A stretch of 24,069 bases of DNA from a virus, in IMG/VR virus record IMGVR_UViG_3300022746_000051, positions 1 to 24,069 of that record; one strand, given 5' to 3'. Positions within the stretch are counted from its first letter, which is position 1. Each line of letters opens with the position of its first letter. Below the pieces are notes generated by a model. It was not told the origin of the DNA. It worked only from the letters and a program-made list of their open reading frames with translations, and did not search any database. The position numbers and the translations under genes were made by a program. Positions 14,255-21,865 of this stretch are shown in pieces.

Positions 14255-15016
14255 ATGGCATCCATTATCCTTGCTGGCGATACTAGCGGCACTTTTACGC
14301 TAGCGGCTCCAGCAGTTGCTGGGACAACTTCGCAGACGCTTGTTGCGAGTAACGGTACGCTTGCTCCGCTTATTAGTGGGGCTGTGGTATCTACGGCAGC
14401 AACGGCATTTACTGGAGCAATTACTGGCACAACTTTGACCGTTACCGCTGTTGCGTCTGGAACTATTCAGATTGGTCAGGTTTTGTCAGGCGTAGGCGTT
14501 ACCGCTGGCACTTCTATCATTGCATTTGGCTCCGGCACAGGCGGTACGGGTACTTATACGGTTAGCACTTCGCAGACGGTTGCTTCTGTTGCTTTGTCAG
14601 TTGTCGGGCAAGATTTTTACAATATCCCGTCTTACGCAAAACGCATTACTATCATGCCTGTTGGGGTGTCCACTACTGGCGCAAACAATATGCTGCTCCA
14701 AGTCGGCACAAGCAGCGGCATGATTACTACTGGATATACGTCAACTTTGGGTGCGCTTGGCTCTGCCGCAAGTGCAACTAACGGGTTCTTGATTTGCAGC
14801 ATTAACGCTTCTTCGGCGGCTTCTGGCGCGGCCATGTTGCATCTGCAAACGGGCAGCACTTGGGTCAATAGTGGCTCAACAAGAGCGTCGGCCACCTCAA
14901 TGTCCGTTTTTGCTGGTGACATTACTTTAGGTGGCACTCTTGATAGAGTTCGCATCACGACCACTACTGGCGTTGATACTTTTGACGCTGGAACGATTAA
15001 TATTATGTGGGAATAA
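14255..15016 (+). CDS. Tail fibre protein with inserted module and C-terminal receptor-type domain
   Basis: The 253-residue protein has an N-terminal strand-rich segment ([20 protein letters not shown], residues 6-25), a copy of the shared insert module at 52-116, and a C-terminal domain from about 120 to 253. That domain has [43 protein letters not shown] and an end [20 protein letters not shown]. It is shared with the 15132 gene and resembles the 'IPSWAKRITVMFxGVST ... FDAGSINI' fibre domains common in phages. It probably forms a trimeric beta structure exposed on the virion. A ribosome site is not obvious; translation may be coupled to the preceding gene. Confidence 0.75.
   Translation: MASIILAGDTSGTFTLAAPAVAGTTSQTLVASNGTLAPLISGAVVSTAATAFTGAITGTTLTVTAVASGTIQIGQVLSGVGVTAGTSIIAFGSGTGGTGTYTVSTSQTVASVALSVVGQDFYNIPSYAKRITIMPVGVSTTGANNMLLQVGTSSGMITTGYTSTLGALGSAASATNGFLICSINASSAASGAAMLHLQTGSTWVNSGSTRASATSMSVFAGDITLGGTLDRVRITTTTGVDTFDAGTINIMWE
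14408..14602 (+). mobile_element. Inserted protein module, copy 2 (in fibre gene)
   Basis: Residues 52-116 of the 14255 fibre: [56 protein letters not shown]. It is the closest to the consensus of the four copies. It directly precedes the receptor-type domain ([10 protein letters not shown]); the sister gene at 15132, which has the same C-terminal domain, lacks this module, so its boundaries can be read by comparison. Confidence 0.65.
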
Positions 15017-15018
15017 TC

Positions 15019-15135
15019 ATGGAATACACGCGCATTGAGGTTAATGTTCAGACCGGCGAAGTAAAAGAAATTCCGCTGACACCAGAAGAAATTGCGGCTA
15101 TTCAGGCAGCACAACAAGCAGAGGCACAAGCATGA
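15019..15135 (+). CDS. Tiny fibre-associated protein (38 aa)
   Basis: Start ATG 15019 lies 2 nt after the fibre stop and its TGA (15133-15135) overlaps the next ATG 15132. The 38-residue product has the pattern YTRIEVNVQTGEVKEIPLTP, then EEIAAIQAAQQAEAQA: a short strand followed by an acidic, Ala/Gln-rich helix. Peptides of the form 'TGExxxxPLTxEExAxxxA' occur next to phage tail-fibre genes and at the start of some fibre-assembly proteins. Operon position on both sides supports it being real. Confidence 0.65.
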   Translation: MEYTRIEVNVQTGEVKEIPLTPEEIAAIQAAQQAEAQA

Positions 15136-15725
15136 GCGCACTTACTCTAGGTTCGGATACTCTGGCGGTGACACCTACGCCGGGGACGATGGAATATAAC
15201 GGTTCGCTGTATTACACCGATTCCAATTCCTCGCGTGGCGCAATTCAGCGTTTGCTGCTTAGTACTGCGGTTGCGTCTACTAGCGGAACGTCAATTGACT
15301 TTACTAGTATCCCAGCATGGGCAAAACGCATTACGGTGATGTTTAACGGCGTAAGTACGAATGGGACATCAAATATCCAAATCCAACTTGGAACCGGCTC
15401 AACAGTATTTACGACAACGGGCTACGGAAGCAACTACAGTACGCTTGGCGCGTCAACTGTTGCTACGGCCGCGGCATCAACAGGATTTATTTCTTCCGTT
15501 CCGTCGGCAGGAACTGCTACGGTTTCCGGCCAAATATTCGTCGCAAATATTACTGGCAATGCTTGGGCGCAAATTGGACAATTAGGTGAAACTAATGGTA
15601 CGCGTATAACCAGCAGTACCGGCTCAATTTCTTTGGGGGCAATTCTTACAGCTGTTCGCATTACTACCGTCAACGGCACGGATACCTTCGACGCCGGTTC
15701 AATTAACATTCTGGTAGAGGGTTAA
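15132..15725 (+). CDS. Tail fibre protein, paralogue of the 14255 gene
   Basis: The 197-residue protein starts with AVTPTPGTMEYNGSLYYTDS, then SSRG, a short connector seen ahead of receptor domains in phage fibres. From about residue 55 it carries the same domain as the 14255 gene: IDFTSIPAWAKRITVMFNGV, QIQLGTGST, TTGYGSNYSTLG, and the end VRITTVNGTDTFDAGSINIL. The connector differs and the shared insert module is absent. The two are divergent paralogues or independent fusions to the same tip domain. Overlaps the upstream 38-aa gene (ATGA). Confidence 0.75.
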   Translation: MSALTLGSDTLAVTPTPGTMEYNGSLYYTDSNSSRGAIQRLLLSTAVASTSGTSIDFTSIPAWAKRITVMFNGVSTNGTSNIQIQLGTGSTVFTTTGYGSNYSTLGASTVATAAASTGFISSVPSAGTATVSGQIFVANITGNAWAQIGQLGETNGTRITSSTGSISLGAILTAVRITTVNGTDTFDAGSINILVEG

Positions 15726-15727
15726 TC

Positions 15728-16132
15728 ATGGCAATCATTATTGATGGCACTAATGGTATTGCCGGAGCACCGGGCAGTCTTACTTCTGCTGGCGCGGGCG
15801 GCGTTGGTTATGTAACAGGCTCTGGTGGAACGGTAACGCAGCTAACAAGTAAATCCACTGCGGTTACGTTAAATACTGCGGCTGGTCAGATTACGATGAA
15901 CAACGCTACGTTAACCGCCGGGTCAAGCGTAGCATTTAGTTTGAATAATTCACTAATTTTGGCGTCAGATTTGATTGTTATAAATCCATCAACAAATACG
16001 GCAAATTATCGCGTTCATATTACAGGCGTTGTTAATGGCGCAGCAATAATTAATGTAACAAATATTTCTGCAGCCAATTTATCTGATTCTCTTATACTTA
16101 ATTTCGCCATCATCAAAGGCGCAACTTCTTAA
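15728..16132 (+). CDS. Phage tail/virion protein (134 aa), fibre-cluster member
   Basis: The product begins IIIDGTNGIAGAPGSLTSAG and has GGTVTQLTSKSTAVTLNTAA, GQITMNNATLTAGSSVAFSL, NNSLI, YRVHITGVVNGAAIINVTNI and the end LILNFAIIKGATS. The segment from GGTVTQ to the IKG end is a beta-sandwich-like unit that I recognise from many prophage tail-region proteins without a formal function. It closes the fibre cluster before the gp10-like gene. Codon use is more AT-rich in its second half. Starts 2 nt after the previous stop. Confidence 0.7.
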   Translation: MAIIIDGTNGIAGAPGSLTSAGAGGVGYVTGSGGTVTQLTSKSTAVTLNTAAGQITMNNATLTAGSSVAFSLNNSLILASDLIVINPSTNTANYRVHITGVVNGAAIINVTNISAANLSDSLILNFAIIKGATS

Positions 16133-16147
16133 TTTAATAAATCAATC

Positions 16148-18355
16148 ATGGCTGATTTTGGTTTTGTAGGCCCAAGCTATACGGCTCCAAGCATCTACCA
16201 AGATGCCCAAGAGCTTATCAATTGGTTTGCGGAAACAGACCCAAATAAAGCCCAAGGCGAGCGCGGCGTTGTTTCGCTTTACCCTACGCCCGGCTTAACG
16301 CTCAAAACTGCATTGCCAGCAGCACAAGAAGTTCGCGGGCTGCGCGTTGTATCTGGCGGTCAGCAAATGATTGCTGTATCTGGCCCTTATGTTTACGTTG
16401 TTAATAAAGACTTCAGCGCAAACATTATTGGCGTTTTGTATTCAACTTCTGGGCGAGTGGGGATTACTGACAATGGCATCAATGTCTATATTGTTGACGG
16501 TGCTTATCGTTACACTTGGCGAATTGGTAGCCCTGCTTCGTCTGTTTTCACCGGCTCGCTAAGCGGCACAACACTTACGGTTTCGTCTGTAAACAGCGGG
16601 TCTATTGGTGTAGGCCAAGCAATTTATGGAGTGGGGATTACAAATGCAACGATTATCACGGCTCTTGGTACGGGTACAGGCGGTGCTGGCACGTATACAG
16701 TCAATAATTCGCAAACTGTTGCTAGTCAGCAAATAACGGGAACGCTTGCCGGGGCAGTTGTTACTGCAACGATGGGGCAGACGCTTTCCGGCGTTGTTAT
16801 CACCGGCACGGCAGGACAATTTTCTTGCACAGCGACCACTTATCCGCTGGTTGTTGGGCAAACTGTTCGCATTAGCGGAACGTTTGGCGGCACGGGTTCA
16901 ATTACTGGCTACACGAATCCGACTACTTATTACATTATCGCAACAAATGGTTCTACCACGTTCACGTTGTCAACTACGGCAACCGGAACTGGTGTAACGA
17001 CTACTGCTGGCACTCCGACCGGCCTTACTTACCAGAACGCAAATCAGACAATGAGCGTTACTGCTGTCGCAAGCGGTACGCTTTATTTGGGGCAGACGGT
17101 TGTTGGAACTGGCATTGCCGCTAATACGATTATTACGGCACTTGGAACCGGCACGGGCGGCGTTGGTACTTATACCGTAAGTTCTGGGCAATACATTGGT
17201 AGCCAAACCATGTATATGCTGAACTTTACCGTTATGCCTACGTCTGATGGTGCATTTAGTGGCGCAAATACGGTTGATATTGTGGACAACTATTTTGTCT
17301 ACAATCGACCAGGAACGCAGCAATGGGGTTCGTCTAATGCCCTTTCTCCGATTAGTACGCAGCTTTCGTTTTCATCAAAAGATGGTGCGCCGGATAACCT
17401 TATCTCTCTGATTGTTGACCATCGAGAAGTGTATCTTCTGGGCGAAAAATCGTCAGAAGTCTGGGTAGATACTGGGTCTTTCCCGTTCCCATTCCAGCGC
17501 ATCCCTGGCACTTCAACCCAGCACGGTATCGTCGCGCAGTTCTCTATGGCGCGGGTTGGCAATTCGTTCTGCTATCTGTCACGCAACGAGCGCGGTCAGG
17601 GACAAGTGGTAATTATGGAAGGCTATACGCCTAAACGTATTTCCACCCATGCCGTCGAAAACTCGCTAACCAATCAATATATTGAAGACGCGATTGCATG
17701 GACTATGCAGTCTGAAGGACATGAATGGTATGTAATCAATTTCCCTACTTTAGATTTGACTTGGGTATTTGATACTTCAACGGGTCTTTGGCATAAATGG
17801 CTTTGGGTTGATAGCACAAATACTTATCACCGCCATCGTGGAAATTGCTCTGCGCTGTTCCAAGGCATTAACGTAGTGGGGGACTGGCAGAACGGCAATC
17901 TGTACATGGTTGACCGTGAGAATTACACCGATAACGGCGGTGAAATTCGCCGCCTTCGCCGTTGCCCGCATATCACTACTGACTTGCAACGTCAGTATTT
18001 TGAGGAACTGCAAATACAGTTTCAGCCTGGCGTTGGCTTGTCTGGGGTTAGCCAAAACTTTGCGACCAGCGCAATTGCTGGCGTAGCTAAAGCAGGTTTG
18101 GCGATTGCTGGTACGTCAGGCACGGCTACGTCTAATGTTAATCCCAAAGCCATGCTGCGCTGGTCTAATGATGGTGGCAGCACTTGGTCTAATGAGCATT
18201 GGTCAGGCATTGGTCAGCAAGGCAAATACAAAAACCGCGTGATTTGGCGAAGGCTTGGTTGGTCGCGGGATAGGATTTTTGAGGTTGTTGTTACTGACCC
18301 GGTTAAAGCTGTCATTGTGTCGGCAAACCTAAAAGCATCTTTGGGCGACAACTGA
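16148..18355 (+). CDS. P22 gp10-like DNA stabilisation protein enlarged by inserted modules
   Basis: The protein has 735 residues against 472 in P22. The family framework is clear: an N-terminal PSYTAPSIYQDAQELINWFA and GVVSLYPTPGLTL, a middle DIVDNYFVYNRPGTQQWGSS, then APDNLISLIVDHREVYLLGE, SEVWVDTGSFPFPFQRIPGT, and the LYMVDRENYTDNGGEIRRLR region. Such proteins plug the portal after gp4 and retain DNA. Residues about 134-357 (224 residues) are foreign: module copy 3, a second module type, then module copy 4. Removing them leaves about 511, close to the family size. Stop overlaps the next ATG (TGATG). Confidence 0.87.
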   Translation: MADFGFVGPSYTAPSIYQDAQELINWFAETDPNKAQGERGVVSLYPTPGLTLKTALPAAQEVRGLRVVSGGQQMIAVSGPYVYVVNKDFSANIIGVLYSTSGRVGITDNGINVYIVDGAYRYTWRIGSPASSVFTGSLSGTTLTVSSVNSGSIGVGQAIYGVGITNATIITALGTGTGGAGTYTVNNSQTVASQQITGTLAGAVVTATMGQTLSGVVITGTAGQFSCTATTYPLVVGQTVRISGTFGGTGSITGYTNPTTYYIIATNGSTTFTLSTTATGTGVTTTAGTPTGLTYQNANQTMSVTAVASGTLYLGQTVVGTGIAANTIITALGTGTGGVGTYTVSSGQYIGSQTMYMLNFTVMPTSDGAFSGANTVDIVDNYFVYNRPGTQQWGSSNALSPISTQLSFSSKDGAPDNLISLIVDHREVYLLGEKSSEVWVDTGSFPFPFQRIPGTSTQHGIVAQFSMARVGNSFCYLSRNERGQGQVVIMEGYTPKRISTHAVENSLTNQYIEDAIAWTMQSEGHEWYVINFPTLDLTWVFDTSTGLWHKWLWVDSTNTYHRHRGNCSALFQGINVVGDWQNGNLYMVDRENYTDNGGEIRRLRRCPHITTDLQRQYFEELQIQFQPGVGLSGVSQNFATSAIAGVAKAGLAIAGTSGTATSNVNPKAMLRWSNDGGSTWSNEHWSGIGQQGKYKNRVIWRRLGWSRDRIFEVVVTDPVKAVIVSANLKASLGDN
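16547..16741 (+). mobile_element. Inserted protein module, copy 3 (in gp10-like gene)
   Basis: Residues 134-198: FTGSLSGTTLTVSSVNSG, GVGQAIYGVGITNATIITAL, GTGTGGAGTYTVNNSQTVAS. It follows YRYTWRIGSPASSV of the gp10-like framework. Codons differ from copies 2 and 4 at many silent positions, so this is not a very recent local duplication. Confidence 0.65.
16796..17035 (+). mobile_element. Second-type inserted module between copies 3 and 4
   Basis: Residues about 217-296: VITGTAGQFSCTATTYPLVV, GQTVRISGTFGGTGSITGYT, NPTTYYIIATNGSTTFTLST, VTTTAGTPTGLTYQ. It is a different beta unit from the four-copy module, with its own regular pattern. I recall similar 'ITGYxxPTTYYIIxTNGxTTFTLS' units in environmental phage structural proteins, but cannot name a family. 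Confidence 0.55.
17048..17218 (+). mobile_element. Inserted protein module, copy 4 (in gp10-like gene)
   Basis: Residues 301-357: [56 protein letters not shown]. It lacks the first FTGxxxG strand of the other copies and ends GQYIGSQ instead of SQTVAS. After it the gp10-like framework resumes at LNFTVMPTSDGAFSGANTVD. Confidence 0.6.
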
Positions 18356-18930
18356 TGATTTCTATCAATGACCTTGCTGTACCTAAAAGTCCGTTTTTAG
18401 ATATAACAACCAATCGCCCTAGCCGTGAATGGTTAATGTATTTGTTGGCATTGGGTAGGCAACCTGTTTACGGTTCTTTTATTGCGACAACCAATCAAAC
18501 AGTTTCGGCAATTAATACGCCTTTTCGATTGTCGTTAGACACAACGACCGTTGCCAATCAAATATATTTCACGCCCGGGGACGGTATCCATGTTCAGCAA
18601 GACGGCGTTTACAACGTTCAATTTAGCGCACAGGTATTAAATACAGATACCGCAGCGCATGACGCTGATATTTGGATTAGACAAAATGGCGTTGACGTTC
18701 CTAATACCGCTAGTGTGTTTTCTGTGGTGGGGACGCATGGTGGTCAGCCAGGGTTTTTTGTTGTTGCCGCAAATTTTTATTTGACGATGACGGCAGGTGA
18801 TTACATTGAGTTTTGGTGGTCAACGAACTCAACTCAAATGTCTATTCAAGCATTGCCAGCGATTACTACGCCGTTTACAAGTCCAGCGTCTCCGGGGCTT
18901 GTTGTTACTTTGCAAAAGGTCAATCTGTGA
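18355..18930 (+). CDS. Needle-position protein with TNF/C1q-like jelly-roll knob
   Basis: This 191-residue gene occupies the place of the P22 tail needle gene 26, directly after gp10. About 38 N-terminal residues (LAVPKSPFLDITTNRPSREW, MYLLALGRQPVYG) could insert in the portal plug. The remainder reads as a trimeric jelly roll: FRLSLDTTTV, IHVQQDGVYNVQFSAQVLNT, ADIWIRQNGVDVPNTASVFS, FYLTMTAGDYIEFWWSTNST, GLVVTLQKV. A TNF-like knob is known on the tail needle of phage Sf6. Unlike P22 or Sf6 needles, no long coiled-coil shaft is present. A needle-like plug is likely but not proven. The stop overlaps the next GTG. Confidence 0.65.
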   Translation: MISINDLAVPKSPFLDITTNRPSREWLMYLLALGRQPVYGSFIATTNQTVSAINTPFRLSLDTTTVANQIYFTPGDGIHVQQDGVYNVQFSAQVLNTDTAAHDADIWIRQNGVDVPNTASVFSVVGTHGGQPGFFVVAANFYLTMTAGDYIEFWWSTNSTQMSIQALPAITTPFTSPASPGLVVTLQKVNL

Positions 18931-19298
18931 CAGAACAAGCCATGCAAATGGTGTATCAATCTGTTAACAAACGGATTGGCTGTAGTTTTGAGCAATTTAA
19001 AGATGCTTTAAAAGATTGGGCTTTTATCCCGCTGACCGAAAACGGCGAAGTTATTGGCGCAGTAATGCAGAAAGGCAACGAACTGCATATTGGGTACGGG
19101 AAGAAAGCCAAAAGTTCAATTTTGCGGCATATCCGCAAGCCATTAAGAGATGCCATTACCAATTATGGCTTTGCAGAAACTTCAGTTATGGCAAATAACC
19201 CTGCTGGATTAAAGTTCTGCAAACGTTTGAATTTTGTAGAAATTGGCAGGGATAGCGGTAGAATTCTATTAAGATGCGACCGGAGCAAATATGCGTAA
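18927..19298 (+). CDS. P22 gp14-position protein with GNAT-like fold
   Basis: A start at GTG 18927 gives 123 residues. It overlaps the previous stop (GTGA) and has AAAGG about 7 nt upstream, whereas the upstream in-frame ATG 18813 would add 38 residues inside the jelly-roll gene. The protein has DWAFIPLTENGEVIGAVMQK, NELHIGY, then a helical part (RHIRKPLRDAITNYGFAETS), and NNPAGLKFCKRLNFVEIG at 90-107, like GNAT motif B. The usual acetyl-CoA motif (Q/RxxGxG/A) is missing. Position and pattern match the P22 gp14/DUF2824-type head-assembly protein, which by my recollection has this fold. Confidence 0.65.
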   Translation: MTEQAMQMVYQSVNKRIGCSFEQFKDALKDWAFIPLTENGEVIGAVMQKGNELHIGYGKKAKSSILRHIRKPLRDAITNYGFAETSVMANNPAGLKFCKRLNFVEIGRDSGRILLRCDRSKYA

Positions 19299-20190
19299 AC
19301 ATTACCTAACCAAAGCGCAAAATCGCGCTTATGCGCTGGATAATCCTATTGGTGACCCATTTGGCGGCGCGGCTTATGGTGAAAAAAATGACCCGACTTC
19401 TGCGCTTATTGCCGCAGGTGGATCGCTGCTTGGCGGCGCAATGCAATCTGGCGCGGCATCAAGTGCGGCAAGAACGCAAGCGGATGCTGCCAAATATGCT
19501 GCTGACCAGCAAAAGGCAATGTTTGACAAGATCAATGCCCAGCAAGCGGCGGGGCGCGGAGCGGGTTATGAATCTTTTAATGCCATTCGTTCCATGTTGC
19601 CGGGTCAATATACGACTTATAACGAGCAAGGCCAGCCGACCGGAACCGCTGCCGGCTCGGATTACCTGACGCATCAATTTAACGCTCAAGACTTCCAAAA
19701 CAATCTTGACCCGGGTTATCAATGGCGTTTGCAGCAAGGCATGGCGGCGGCTCAAAACCAGGCCAACCAACTTGGCGGCTTAACTGGCGGCAATGCGCTT
19801 ACTGGCTTGCAGAACTTTGCTCAAGGCGCGGCTAGTCAAGAATACAGTAACGCATTCAATCGTTATCAAACTCAGCGTGGCAATATTTATAACACGCTGG
19901 CAGGTATTGCGGGAATTGGTCAAGCTTCGCAGCAACAAGCAAACCAAGCCGCACAAAACTACGCAAATAATCAAACTGGCCTGATTACTGGCGGTGCAGC
20001 GGCGCAAGCGGCGGGGCAAATTGGCGCGGCTAATGCAATTAGCGGCGGCTTGCAAGGAGCAGGCAGTAGTTATGCACTTAGTCAGATGCTTAAAGGCTCG
20101 CAATCTCCAGCATATAATCCCGCTCAAAGTTTGAATGATTGGGCTAATAGTCAATCTGGATATGGCAGCGAATACTATACAGGCCCGTAA
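19291..20190 (+). CDS. Ejection (internal virion) protein, P22 gp7 position
   Basis: The 299-residue protein is dominated by Ala, Gln, Gly and Asn. It starts MRKHYLTKAQNRAYAL and has a small-residue segment LIAAGGSLLGGAMQSGAASS (39-58). A coiled-coil-like region AARTQADAAKYAADQQKAMF follows, then LDPGYQWRLQQGMAAAQNQA with NALTGLQNFAQGAASQEYSN. This last block is typical of phage DNA-transfer proteins carried in the head and ejected with DNA. Order after a gp14-like gene and before two further long ejection-type genes matches P22 gp7. ATG 19291 overlaps the preceding stop. Confidence 0.75.
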   Translation: MRKHYLTKAQNRAYALDNPIGDPFGGAAYGEKNDPTSALIAAGGSLLGGAMQSGAASSAARTQADAAKYAADQQKAMFDKINAQQAAGRGAGYESFNAIRSMLPGQYTTYNEQGQPTGTAAGSDYLTHQFNAQDFQNNLDPGYQWRLQQGMAAAQNQANQLGGLTGGNALTGLQNFAQGAASQEYSNAFNRYQTQRGNIYNTLAGIAGIGQASQQQANQAAQNYANNQTGLITGGAAAQAAGQIGAANAISGGLQGAGSSYALSQMLKGSQSPAYNPAQSLNDWANSQSGYGSEYYTGP

Positions 20191-20201
20191 TAAGGACAAT
20201 C

Positions 20202-21863
20202 ATGGCTGACATCAATATAAAACCTGAGATTGCGCTGGGCGTTAAACAGCCAGATACTTTGACCAATCTTGGTCAGATGCTTAATTTCGCATCCAATATT
20301 CAGGAATTTCAGAAAGCCAAAGAACTGCTGCCTTACGCTATTGAAGCGGGGAAAGCACAAAGTTCTAGCGCAAAGTCTGCCGCAGAAGAAGCCTTGCTTA
20401 AAGTTAAGCAAGCTCAGATGACTACTGAGACAAAGCAACTTGAATTTGATGAGCAAAAAAATCTTTCTGCGCTTATGCAAAGCCCAGAACTGTGGCAAGA
20501 CAAAGACGGCAAGCCTGACCTTGCAAAGCTAAACAAGCTTGTCCCAATGTATGCCCCAAGAACAGGTAAAGAGTTTTTAAAAGGGTTTACGGAACTCAGC
20601 ACGGCACAAACTACAAACGAACAAGCTGCACTTAAACTTAGTACCGATGAACGTAACGTTGTAGCAAATCGCTTGCAACTTCGTGGGCGCATGGGCGAAA
20701 AAAACCCTAACGTTTACATTCAAGACCTAAAACAACTTAAAGAGGAATTCCCTAAATCTAAGGGGATGCAAGAATATATTGATTCTTTGGAAAAGCTTTA
20801 TTCCAAAGCGCAGCCTAGCGACCAAGTGCCAGGAATGGCAATTCGTCTTGCTGAAACCTTTATGTCCCCTGGCACTTTTGCCCCCGCCGTTTCCGCAGTT
20901 GATACTGGGGCAGGAACTAAGTTTGTTACCACTACGCCTTCCGTTGGCGGTCAAATGCCAACTGTTGACACTAAAAGCGGCTCATTTATTGAAAGAAAGC
21001 TTGGGCCAGCGCAAAAAGAAGTGCCAAACGGAAGAACGGATGTTTATGGCAGACCGCTTGCCAATGTTTATGATGACCGAGGCAATCTTATCGGCGAAAA
21101 AGTTATTGCGGCAGGCGTTTCGACTCCGCAGCCATCTCCGCAACCTAATCCGCAAGCAGGCGGCGGCAATGCACAACAACCGCGAACGCAGCCGAGAACG
21201 CCGCCTGCGGCAGAAGCGCCTGTTCGTTTGCCGGTTGGCGTGACTCCCGAAATGTTTGCAGAATCTAAAAAGATTCGTTCAAGCGCATTGGACTATGCTG
21301 GGACTTATCAAACCCAGTTGCACAACAACAATCAAATTATTGATTTGGCTGGCAAAGCAACAACCGGCGCAGGTGCAAGCGTTTTGGCTAATCTTGCTGG
21401 TGGTTTTGCTCCGGTTCCTTGGACGGGCGATAAAGCAACTTATTTTAATGAGTTGGGACATTATCTTGACCAGCAGGCGGCTCTTATTGCTCAAAGTCCT
21501 GGCTATGGCAGCACAAATGCCGCAAGGGAAATGGCGCAATCCGTTTCTGGGCAAACGAATTACACCGCAGAATCTTTGAAAAACATTGCCAGAACAAACC
21601 GCGCATTGGCAACTGGCGCATATTTGTTTAGTCAAGGTGTTGAAAACGGGTCTAATAAACATCCAGAAAATTTGGTTTATGCCCGCGAATTTAAAAACAA
21701 ATGGAATTCTATTGCAGACATAAAAGCTTTGCGTCTTTATGATGCAACCGCAAACAATGACAAAGAAGAAATAAAAAGAATTACTAAAGGCATGAGTACT
21801 GAAGAAATAAACAAACTTAAGCTAAAAGTAAAAACAATTATTAACCTTGCCAATGGTGAATAA
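20202..21863 (+). CDS. Ejection (internal virion) protein, P22 gp20 position
   Basis: The 553-residue product has an N-terminal helical/coiled-coil part (about 30-90: SAAEEALLKVKQAQMTTETK) and a charged middle. A Pro/Gln-rich linker spans about 305-345 (PQPSPQPNPQAGGG and TQPRTPPAAEAP), followed by a helical C-terminal half (SKKIRSSALDYAGTYQTQLH, FNELGHYLDQQAALIAQSPG). The last 50 residues are Lys/Glu-rich. No catalytic motif is evident. In P22 three proteins (gp7, gp20, gp16) leave with the DNA and build a conduit across the envelope; this gene is in the gp20 slot. Ribosome site AAGGA is about 6 nt before ATG 20202. Confidence 0.72.
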   Translation: MADINIKPEIALGVKQPDTLTNLGQMLNFASNIQEFQKAKELLPYAIEAGKAQSSSAKSAAEEALLKVKQAQMTTETKQLEFDEQKNLSALMQSPELWQDKDGKPDLAKLNKLVPMYAPRTGKEFLKGFTELSTAQTTNEQAALKLSTDERNVVANRLQLRGRMGEKNPNVYIQDLKQLKEEFPKSKGMQEYIDSLEKLYSKAQPSDQVPGMAIRLAETFMSPGTFAPAVSAVDTGAGTKFVTTTPSVGGQMPTVDTKSGSFIERKLGPAQKEVPNGRTDVYGRPLANVYDDRGNLIGEKVIAAGVSTPQPSPQPNPQAGGGNAQQPRTQPRTPPAAEAPVRLPVGVTPEMFAESKKIRSSALDYAGTYQTQLHNNNQIIDLAGKATTGAGASVLANLAGGFAPVPWTGDKATYFNELGHYLDQQAALIAQSPGYGSTNAAREMAQSVSGQTNYTAESLKNIARTNRALATGAYLFSQGVENGSNKHPENLVYAREFKNKWNSIADIKALRLYDATANNDKEEIKRITKGMSTEEINKLKLKVKTIINLANGE

Positions 21864-21865
21864 CA

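Noticed and set aside
18813-18926. Upstream ATG 18813 as the start of the gp14-position gene
   Set aside because: It lies deep in the jelly-roll gene without a ribosome site; GTG 18927 has AAAGG and a GTGA overlap.
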